From NCBI GenBank assembly GCA_032158295.1, contig CM063255.1, positions 18,807,094 through 18,871,093 of the forward strand: DNA of 64,000 bases. Reading direction: 5' to 3'. The translations under genes were made by a program, and so were the position numbers. Shown piece by piece: positions 55,568 to 64,000 of this stretch. Below the pieces are notes generated by a model, which saw only the letters and a program-made list of their open reading frames with translations, did no database searches and was not told where the DNA came from. This stretch comes from Pycnopodia helianthoides (lineage: Eukaryota > Echinodermata > Asteroidea > Forcipulatida > Asteriidae). Positions within the stretch are counted from its first letter, which is position 1. Each line of letters starts with the position of its first letter.

Positions 55568-55675
55568 CAGATTACATGCAAATGTAATCATATTCAGATT
55601 ACATGCAAATGTAATCATATTCAGATTACATGCAAATGTAGTCATGTTCAGATTACATTCAAATGTAATCATATT
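55568..55675. repeat. 27-bp repeat, 4 copies, each with an octamer-like site
   Basis: Unit CAGATTACATGCAAATGTAA plus TCATATT. The first three contain ATGCAAAT (55576, 55603, 55630), the fourth ATTCAAAT (55657). Each octamer is framed by a TTACAT/ATGTAA inverted pair. Confidence 0.88.
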
Positions 55676-56662
55676 GGAACAACACTAACAAGTGTCTGGT
55701 GTTAGCTCATTCCAGTACACAAAACATTTTAAGACTGTGGGTGTTTGTATTCTTGCACTGATAACAGCATGAATTTTCCTAATAATTGAAATGTCATTAT
55801 AAAGTGGAGTTGGATAACTTGACCGAGACCTGCTTGAGATTTTGCCTGCTTAACTACTTCACATCGGATGTCATGTTTATCCCAAAAATGTTTCTTGACT
55901 GACTTTTAATACGGCAGACAATTTATTACGACCGAAACAATTTTGGAGAGCCCTCAACTTTGTTCTGGCAGCCGGCAATCGGTCAACTTTCATTATCTGT
56001 GATAGAGACAGTTGATGGTGTAACTAGAAATCAGTCAGATCCCTTGCTATATTTGAGGTTGTCAGATCATACAAAATCAACCAAACGTTTTCCATTTATA
56101 TTGACATCAAAATCTGAATACAAGGTTTTTTGTAAGTGGAAACTAATTGTTACTTAAAACAAAGAAATGCTTGGTTAAAAAGCTCTCATTACCTGAATAA
56201 CATGACACTTTATGGTCAGAATTGACACCACTCCTTAAAAATTAGCATACATGCATTGAAGCTATCCTGATTGGTTCAATAGTATTCAAATTAAATACAT
56301 GAATATTTATATCAGGAAATTAGCGGTTGACTTAAGAATTGTCCAATCATCGAGGCTCAAGCTCATTAACTTTTAAGCAAATAACTCATTATTAAGTAAA
56401 TTTTCCTTTGCAAAAGCAGGCTACCAGCCAAAGCGCAAAGTATAGTACAAGTATTTGCAACTGGTTCCCTCCTTGTTTACACTAGTTTCTTGAAACTCGG
56501 TCTTAGTCAAACTAAGCGCCAAAAGTTCTTAACGGTGACCACAAACATAAACAATACTGAAAAAAACCTTAAATTTACATAAACGACATCTACTTGAATA
56601 AAAATAAAGAGAAGAAAAATGCTGATATGTTTCTAAATTATAGGTCAAACAAAGTTCAAAGG

Positions 56663-59600
56663 TCAGACCAGCGATCCAGCTTGCTCATCAATGTCACCAG
56701 TGATTGTCTGGCAGCTGACCTCTGAACCTTGCTCCTTCTCCTCCTGTAATTTCTTAATGACCTCAGCAGCATCTGCAGTTTCTTTGGTGTTGTAGCTACC
56801 TTGACGTGAGTGACCAGGCGTTGAGAACGCACTATCGCAGTCCGAGTCACAGTCGTCCAGATTCTCACACGACAATCCCGAGCGATAACTCGCCGTATCC
56901 GACATCTCCTCCAGTCTATCAATCGACTCAAAAGCTCGGAGTATCGAGTGTGGATCCGGCGGGGACATATCATCTTCCTGCAGGCTGAGTGGTCTACGCA
57001 GCATGCGTAACTTGGGCCGTCGTACATACATATCGTCCTTGCACATCGACTCCGGGATGAAACCCTTCGGGGAGCCGGGGCTCTCTTGGCACTGTGCCAA
57101 CGGGATCTGATCGAACGGGTAACTGTACCGGTTCGAGGGTACCTCTACGGGTATCTCCGGGGTTGACTCGGCACCTACACCCGTCCCTCTTTCACCGAGC
57201 TTCATAGCTTGATAACGTCGTTGCTCGTGTATTTCGTCGCTTATTTGCTCCAGGTTGTGTAAAGCGTTGGAGTACGCCTCTTTGGAACTGGTCACTCGTT
57301 CCTGTAGCTCCTGAACACGTTTCTTTTGAGTCTAAGAACATAAACAGAAATCCAGTCAGTCAATCAAGCTTATTTCCTATGAGACATTTACCCTCTACTG
57401 TCTGACAATGAGTGACATTCGTCCACTGTGGTTTGAGACTGTGCCAGCCTGCAGTATGACATCAGGTGGTAAATGCATCTACACAGTACACAATCAACCC
57501 TCCTATCATCTGACCATTCAATATCATCCACTGTGGTTTGAGACTGTGCCAGCCTGCAGCCTGCATCAGGTGGTAAATGCATACAGTCAACTTTCTTTCT
57601 GTTTGACCGTTCATTATCATCCACTGTGTTTTTTGATAGATGAACTATGCAAGCCTGCAATGTGATATCATGCGGTGAATGTATCTACAAAGTACACAGT
57701 CAACCCTCCTACTGTCTGACCCGTGAATATAATCTTTGAATATAGATGCAAAATGCAACCTGCAATATGATATCGGAAATCCATGATATCATGTGGGTAC
57801 ACGCATGTACACAGTTAGTTCTGTGCACAGTTGTGCTACCACACACAACCCATGCAGTTGAATGATTTCAAAATGTTGGTCAATTCAACGACAAATATCA
57901 CCGAGCATTCAAGGGTTGGAATTTAAACGCTTGGTTAAGCCAAATTGCTGGCCAAAGGCAATAACTGCTTCTCACCATTTAAAAGTGTTGGTAAAATTAT
58001 TTGATAGCAACCTCAGAACTAGATCCAATATTTATCAAACACTAGTCGTTGGTTTCTACTGCTGTCTGTATTTACTCACCTCAAGCTGAAAGTTCAACTT
58101 GGACTTCATTTCGAAGTAGGGTCTGAAAACAGAAACATCAAGACATTAGCCTGGCTTGAAATTAACACTGGACCGCAGGCTCGAGGCCAGTAATCTCGAG
58201 GCCAGTTATCTCGAGGCCAGTAATCTCGAGGCCAGTAATCTCACGACCAGACAAGTTTTTCAATAGAACAATACTTTCTCAGTGTGTAATATCTTAAATA
58301 AAACAGAGCTATGTTTAAATGTTGACTTTGAGTCGGATAAATAATTTGTCATTTCTGTTTAGCAGCAATTCTGTTTGAGTATCAAAGTATACTTACCCAT
58401 AAGACAAATACGATAAACCTTGTCTTAGTGTTTGTCCAAATTAAAACAGCTTACATGTTATACTGTGCAGAGAGGTTTTTTTTCGTCATTTTGCAGGCCT
58501 GGAATTTCATCTTTGGGAGGGCAAGGCCATTTTCATTTTGCAAAGGGCACCTCTATTGGAAAATCTTAAAGTCTAAAAACTTTTGAAGGGGCACCAATGC
58601 CAAGACCAGGGCATTGGAGGCCATGGCCTCTGTGGCCTTTGTGTAATTCCAGGCTTGATTTTGATTCTGGTCTTCTAAAAATATTTCTGGTCCAGTATAA
58701 AGCCCTAAGGTTATGTGGATTTCCCCCCCCAAAAAAAAAAATCAAGCCCGACTCGTAGACTGTACTAGCTTCATAATCAGTTTGTATGATCAGATAGTCA
58801 TTTCAGTTTGTCTCTCAATGATAAACGCTCTGTATTCTTCATGCATTAAGTCTCTATTCTTGCTCACCTTGACTTGTTGATTGTTCGTCGCAGTGATTTC
58901 TGCAGGTTTTTCAGCTCTCGTTCCACTCGATGAAACTCACTGGCTGTTTGCATGTGCTCTAGTTCACTCACTCGCTTCTCTTGATCAGCTTCAGCAACCT
59001 AAAAACCAAAAAATCACACAAAACATATTAATAGACACCTTCTACCTACTTCAACATTTTCTGACTCACAGACTTCTTTGTAAATTTGTTTGAAGGTACC
59101 ATTGTTAAAATATCGCTTCTCCCAAACTTAAGTCTGTCCTCTTGCAAGAAGCAAGCGCAGTTTGGAGAATGTTCAGAGAATGTTTGGAGAATCTTTCTTA
59201 CATCATACAGTCTCCTTCAATACCCATGTTCAAGGCATCTCTTGATAGGGAAGCATACCATCATGTTGATCTCATCTCACCAGGCCTTAAGTCTTTCCGC
59301 TTGCAAGAAGCAAGCGCAGTTTGAAGAATGTTCAGAGAATGTTTGGATAATCTTCCTTACATCTGACAGTCTCCTTCGATACCCATGTTCAAGACATCTC
59401 TTGATATGGTACCACACCATCATGCTGATCTCATCTCACCAGGCCTTATAACCCCAGACGGGCTGGTCTTTGTTTAAGACGCCAACATCTTCTGACCGAA
59501 CCGAGACCTTATCTCTCCATATTGCTGCCCCTCGTATAGATCAGCCTTCCTCCCATTATTCACTCTATTTCATCCCTCAACTCTTTCAAAACTTCCCTCA

Positions 59601-59847
59601 AAACCCACCTCATGACAGTTGCCAGGAACGGCACAACTTAATTTAAATGTCTTGTTTCTCTCTGTCAAATGATTCTTTATTGTCACGCCTTAAGTGCCTA
59701 CTTGTTAGGTGGATATGTTGCGTTTTACATAATATTACTATTCTCTTCAACTTGTACCTATTCTTGAGAGCTGACTGCACGTTGCGTTGAGCATTGGCCA
59801 TTGGATTGGTACATGTACCTCATCAGTTAAACATTTGCTTGATTGAC

Positions 59848-59882
<35 letters not shown>

Positions 59883-62800
59883 CTGAATGCATTTGAGCAT
59901 AAGATTTACCTTCATGGTGGCATGATTGAGCATTTCTTGCCAGTTGGCATCAAACTTCCGTCCTTCTTGGATCAAACCTTGTTCAGCTAAGTCCACCATC
60001 TCCTTAGCTGCTGCTAGCATGCTGTTAGCTCGTTCGAACCTGACGGCAGCTTTCTGCGTCTCTTGCTGAGACTGCACATCAGAAAGAAACAAATATGGAT
60101 TAGCTCAAGGGTGTCCAGGGCCCAATTTCATAGAGCTGCTAGCATGCTGTTAGCTCGTTCGAACCTGACGGCAGCTTTCTGCGTCTCTTGCTGAGACTGC
60201 ACATCAGAAAGAAACAAATATGGATTAGCTCAAGGGTGTCCAGGGCCCAATTTCATAGAGCTGCTAAGCACAAAAATTTGCTTAGCATGAAATTTCTTCC
60301 TTGATAAAAACAGGGTTACCAACCAAATTTCCATGTGTTGCATATTGCTTGTTATTGGTATTCAGCTGTTGTTTGCTTATCCTAAAAATCACATTGAAAT
60401 TTGGTTGGTAATCCTGTTTTTATCAAGGAAGAAATTTCATGCTAAGCACATTTTTGTGCTTAGCAGCTCTATGAAATTGGGCCCTGGCTTGAAGAAACTG
60501 GCAACAATCAAACATTGCCCTTCAGTTTGAGAACATTTCCAATTTGTTTTGGACTAAAAATGTTCTGTTTATAGATTTCAGGGGTACAAATAAAATCTCT
60601 TGAAACGCATGGAATAACAAATTTAAGCTCTATCGGTCATCAGACTCACCAACAAATAGTGGATAACCAAATTTGTTTTTACCGTTTCAAAAAAATGAGT
60701 TTTGGTCTCGAGAGATCAAAAATTTATTGTTTTCTAACTTCCCTTGAAAAATGTAGCACTTCAGGCAAAAATATTTCAAGGGAAGTTTTCTACCATGACC
60801 ATCTTTATACCATATAAGTTATGTGCAAATCTGTAAAGTGTGATTATCGATTTTTCGCACCCTAATGATGCTGTGCACACCCTTTGTCAAGAGATAAATT
60901 ATCCTGTAAATACAGTCTATTTTACAATCTCCCTTTTGTTCTGTTAAGTTACCCCCCCCCTCCATGTTAAGAATGGAATAGTCTAGATTGATACAGTTCT
61001 TTTACCCCAGGAGAAGAATCCGGTAGTATGTAAATATATGCGAATGGTAAGTTAATTTACTTCCCTATGACCTAAATGCAAATCAAGTAAGCATGGGCAT
61101 TTCGGTGTGTTTGTAGTAGTACAGGCAGGGACTGTATACAGACACATCCTATATTTTAATTAGGCATCATGCACCTTGCTTAGCATGGTATGCTCAGCTC
61201 AGCTGTACTATATAATAGCTAGATATTTATGCCTCAGATGTACTCGAACAGGCATGGAATTACACAGAGGCCATGTCCTCTGTTGCCCCTGGTCTTGGCC
61301 TTGGTGCCCTCTGGAAGTTCCCCATAGACTTTTTGATTTGCCAAAGGAAGTGCCCCTTGCAAAATGATAATGGCCTTGCCCTCTCAAAGATGAAATTCCA
61401 GGCCTGCTTCAACATCGTAGGATAAATGCCATTTGGAAACATGGTCTCTTGGTAAGGGCAAGCTTAGCCTTAATGGATGTACATAGCCTGTGTGGCACCA
61501 AGAATCACAGTGTTGGCAAGGGTGTCCGGGTGTCTTTTGGACACCCTATTTTAAATTTGGACACACTGTTTCATGGAAATGTATTGTAAGTGAACAAGTT
61601 GGACACCCAGTTTTTAAATTTCAAGCAAATTTGGACACCCTTTTACCAAATCCTGGCTAAACCTTGCCAAGTGTGGCAACTGTTTGACGTCTTTGTGATT
61701 TCACAGTGTACACTGTAGAACCACACAACGTACACAACCTTCCCCATGTGTGATATACATGTAAGGTGGGTTTTTGGTCCTGGGCCAGCTCGTGATTTGT
61801 AAGAACAAGGTTGAGGTTTTGCCAAAACGGAAATCAAAACATTGTGAACCACCTGCTGAAGTGTTGTAACTGAAACACCCAGCAATGCCAAGAATAAGTG
61901 TTTTCATAGCAGATGGGAGGCATCATTCCTTGAGATGACAGCCGCTTATATCTCATGGTTAGAACCGAGTGATAATTTTAGATCACTGGGAACAAGTTCT
62001 GGAGAGTAGTCACACTTGGGGGTTAAGGTATTAAACAATCGACAAGAAAAAATCAAATCCTAACAGGAAATGACTAATTTTCCTTAATGAACTCACCTCT
62101 TTAGCTTTTTGCCTGGCTTCATAATACGGCCGTGCCTTTTCAATACAACTGCCTAGTTTCTTGGAGATCGCATTGAGGTTGTGGGTAGACTCAGTTAGTG
62201 ACTGCCTGAACATTGCTCGGGCCTCCTAAGAACACAAACAGCAATTCACACAAATAAACAAAATGAACGAATGATTAAGAGAATAACTAAGTCTTAAACT
62301 GCCTCTTGAAACCGGTTTGATTGGCTGCATATTGCGCAACATCACCGTGTAAACCATTACATGGTGATATGTAAAGGGAAAAGGTCTCATACTTCAAAAA
62401 CATAGCTCCTCGTACCTTGCAGGAAAAAATACTGAGTGGTTTGAGACGCCTATTGGGTGTGATAAAGCGCTATATAAGAACTACGTATTAATATTAACAA
62501 TATTACTTGGTAAAGCTAAACCTTGAGGGCACATTTTTTGTTGTTCTCTGCTTACATAATTAAATAAACCATGGAACCCCTTGGCCAAGGACTCTAGTCA
62601 GATTTCATTAGTACAGGTGACAAAAGGTCCTTTCATGCCAGACGCTTTTTAACATGAGAGACAGGCTTGACTAAAATCACATCAATGTTAAAAAATAGCA
62701 AGTGGTGTGAAAGCAATGCTTGTTAAATAACAACACAGGGTCTTTGTTATTTTTAACAGAGATCCAGACCTCTTCCCCAAAATAGCAACCATGTTAAAAT

Positions 62801-63311
62801 CACCAAGCTATGTAGAGTGAAACGATTACTGTGCTATAACCAAGGACCATTGCTATAGCAATATCGTTACTCTCATGCACAGAACGTGTCATTAGGACTG
62901 TGAGAAAGTGTTCAGTGGATGAACAATTATGACCTTCAATCACTTGGTAAATTTGTGTTTTGAGAAGTTATGAAAAAAGCTTGTTAAATAATTTCAATCA
63001 AACAAAGTGACAGACAACCGGCACCCATAACGGAGGACCTTTGTTATCTGGTGCTCATGTGAAAGGGCCTAAACACGCAGTAAGTGTGTCACTGATTCTT
63101 CACTATAAGTGTATATTGTCTGAATTGATGGCTTCTGCCTGTTGCTATGGCTACTGGGCAAATCACTGTAAATGCCTATTCTTCAATGTTGTTGCTGCAA
63201 CCTGCGACCATAGCCACAGTCACTTGATTTGAACACTGCCTTACTTACATCTAACTGAAGTTCCATGGAGTTGATTTCATCTGTAGCTGTGTTTAGTCTC
63301 TCCAGCTCCAA
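56663..63311 (-). CDS. SH3BP5: SH3 domain-binding protein 5 homologue, 3' part (6 exons)
   Basis: Exons in transcript order: 63311-63249, 62225-62097, 60071-59910, 58998-58868, 58122-58080, 57331-56663 (stop TGA 56665-56663), all in phase, about 398 residues. The 5' end is beyond 64000. The N-terminal two thirds is a long heptad-rich coiled coil with family landmarks: ELERLNTATDEINSMELQL, KARPYYEARQKAKE, FDANWQEMLNHATMK, LRRTINKSRPYFEMKSKLN and ALHNLEQISDEIHEQRR. The last exon codes a Ser/Pro/Asp-rich disordered tail. By family (human SH3BP5/SH3BP5L, fly Parcas, worm REI-1) this is a guanine-nucleotide exchange factor for Rab11 on recycling endosomes; the coiled coil binds the GTPase. A single invertebrate orthologue of both vertebrate paralogues is likely. 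The 5' half of exon 60071-59910 is duplicated in the preceding intron. Confidence 0.92.
57390..57916 (+). mobile_element. CCCTCTTGCTGTCTG-family MITE with four-fold expanded left end
   Basis: Left end (ACCCTCTACTGTCTGAC, ATCCACTGTGGTTTGAGACT, GTGCCAGCCTGCAG, CATCAGGTGGTAAATGCAT) recurs at about 57390, 57500, 57590 and 57704. The unique remainder (ACACAGTTAGTTCTGTGCAC onward) follows once, ending near GCATTCAAGGG. In an SH3BP5 intron. Confidence 0.75.
58150..58260. repeat. 15-16-bp repeat, 4 copies, within a dispersed repeat
   Basis: GAGGCCAGTAATCTC repeated, derived from the GGCCAGT(G)ATCTC-like segment of the 19800-20165 family. A related tail is at 58655-58700. Confidence 0.75.
58496..58655. 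repeat. CCTGGAATT...AATTCCAGG dispersed repeat
   Basis: CAGGCCTGGAATTTCATCTT to GTGTAATTCCAGGCTTG; inverse orientation of 44866-45032. Confidence 0.75.
59100..59765 (+). mobile_element. CR1/L2-type LINE tail with internal 157-bp duplication
   Basis: 59560-59635 reads SLNSFKTSLKTHLMTVARNG before a stop, the usual C-terminal motif of L2/CR1 polymerases. Upstream, a 157-bp segment (CTTGCAAGAAGCAAGCGCAG, GAATGTTCAGAGAATGTTTG, ATCTCATCTCACCAGGCCTT) is tandemly duplicated at 59130 and 59287. In an SH3BP5 intron. Confidence 0.65.
59839..59884. repeat. (GATT)n microsatellite
   Basis: About 11 GATT units, 26 bases from the SH3BP5 exon border at 59910. Encodes SINQ repeats if read through. Confidence 0.95.
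60010..60262. repeat. SH3BP5: Perfect 125-bp tandem duplication across an SH3BP5 acceptor
   Basis: 60010-60134 and 60135-60259 are identical: the 5' part of exon 60071-59910 (62 bases), the acceptor and about 60 bases of intron, ending in foldback sequence. The breakpoints share GCTGCTA, present both in the exon and in the foldback arm. Confidence 0.95.
60243..60484. mobile_element. GGGCCC foldback element in SH3BP5 intron
   Basis: Well-preserved copy, ends GGGCCCAATTTCATAGAGCT and inverse. The extra GGGCCCAATTTCATAGAGCT at 60118 belongs to the 125-bp duplication. From 60485 to 61250 no element was recognised apart from a poly-C run near 60952. Confidence 0.88.
61252..61406. repeat. CCTGGAATT...AATTCCAGG dispersed repeat
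   Basis: CAGGCATGGAATTACACAGA to GATGAAATTCCAGGCCTG, same orientation as 44866-45032. Confidence 0.75.
61505..61665. repeat. Dispersed repeat, paralogue of 22605-22790
   Basis: GTGTCTTTTGGACACC, TGTATTGTAAGTGAACAAGT, AAATTTGGACACCC. Confidence 0.75.
62310..62495 (+). repeat. SINE-A 3' fragment
   Basis: GGTTTGATTGGCTGCATATT, GTAAACCATTACATGGTGAT and a worn tail AAGCGCTATATAAGAACTAC. The rest of this SH3BP5 intron to 63248 shows nothing recognisable. Confidence 0.65.
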
Positions 63312-63530
63312 CTGCAAAATGGGAAGAAAGTTTTATATATAAATTCCATTTTATTTATTTTCATTTATCCCTGTATTTTGGTCAAACTTACCAATCTTTT
63401 CAAAAGGAAATTCATGTAAACTTTAAATTTTCTTCAAAAAATGATTTTAATGAAAATCAATCTTGGCAAATTGTTCATGTCCTTAATAACTGTTTGAAAA
63501 TGTACACATTTTTTGTCAAAATTAATTTAA

Positions 63531-63861
63531 GGGTGAGGTCATAGATTTTTTTTTTAGGCAAAATAATTAAGAAAGACACAATGAAAGTCACATGTGAAAG
63601 ATTCAAAGAAACAGCAACAAACTCTCACGGTATTTTCACAAGAACATCAAACCCTTCCATGTTCAGCGAAATCTGAGAAAAAATTCATGCATAAATCGTT
63701 TTCTCAGATTAAAATCTTTAGGGCGAAAAATTATCCAAACCATATTACTCCGAAGAGAATCCTTTCTGAAAAAATAGTTTATAAATAGCTGCAGTGCTTC
63801 TCACCAAGTAAGTTTTCATTAAGGTCAATTACTGTTTGGAATGTTTAAACAATCTATGACC
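63531..63861. mobile_element. TTAA MITE, AGGTAGGGTCATAAATTGG family, worn
   Basis: 331 bp, left GGGTGAGGTCATAGATT, right ACAATCTATGACC, TTAA at 63527-63530 and 63862-63865. In the last visible SH3BP5 intron. Confidence 0.72.
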
Positions 63862-64000
63862 TTAAGTTGAAATAAATGAATTAGACATGAACAATGGTTT
63901 TAGGTCAATTGTGAAACTTTCTGGTTTGTGTTTGCTGTATTTTTCAATACAGCTGTAGTACAAAAATCTGCATCATGGCCTTGATTAGACAATGTGGGTT

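Overview
The window looks like nuclear DNA of a marine invertebrate deuterostome, most likely an echinoderm (possibly a sea star). Split GT-AG genes of animal type sit in AT-rich DNA crowded with short transposons, tRNA-headed SINEs, LINE remnants and minisatellites. The organism is inferred from gene similarity and general repeat character, not from a database match.

Four genes can be read exon by exon. (1) DCAF13/SOF1, + strand, 3' part only: exons 241-405, 1018-1153, 1929-2092, 3083-3170. (2) TCP1 (CCT1, chaperonin alpha subunit), - strand, complete: 12 coding exons from the ATG at 28040 to the stop at 12331. (3) A crotonase-family enoyl-CoA hydratase/isomerase with a likely mitochondrial leader, + strand, complete: 7 exons, 36448-47144. 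(4) SH3BP5 (Rab11 exchange factor family), - strand, six 3' exons, 63311 down to 56663, with its 5' end beyond the window. DCAF13 and TCP1 converge across 3.2-12.3 kb. TCP1 and the crotonase gene diverge from 28.0-36.4 kb. The crotonase gene and SH3BP5 converge across 47.1-56.7 kb. The four act in separate processes (ribosome biogenesis, protein folding, acyl-CoA metabolism, membrane traffic), so no functional cluster is implied.

Everything between and inside the genes is dominated by mobile DNA. The main pattern is a set of short inverted-repeat elements flanked by TTAA, as expected of non-autonomous piggyBac-like elements, in at least eight families. Several insertions can be proved inside the window because the empty site is present in a paralogous copy, or because removing the element restores a LINE reading frame or a SINE. 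A second pattern is that several inverted-repeat elements carry tandem arrays beside one terminus: 45 bp at two loci with about 7 and about 37 copies, 23 bp, about 82 bp and about 105 bp.

Other structures: a 1,776-bp tandem triplication between TCP1 and the crotonase gene; a four-fold tandem repeat of a TCP1 splice acceptor; a 125-bp duplication covering part of an SH3BP5 exon; a perfect 73-bp palindrome; an 81-bp sequence identical in two TCP1 introns; and an array of octamer-like sites. Two otherwise intact genes (TCP1 exon 8, crotonase exon 6) each carry a one-base frame problem, most easily explained as consensus errors.
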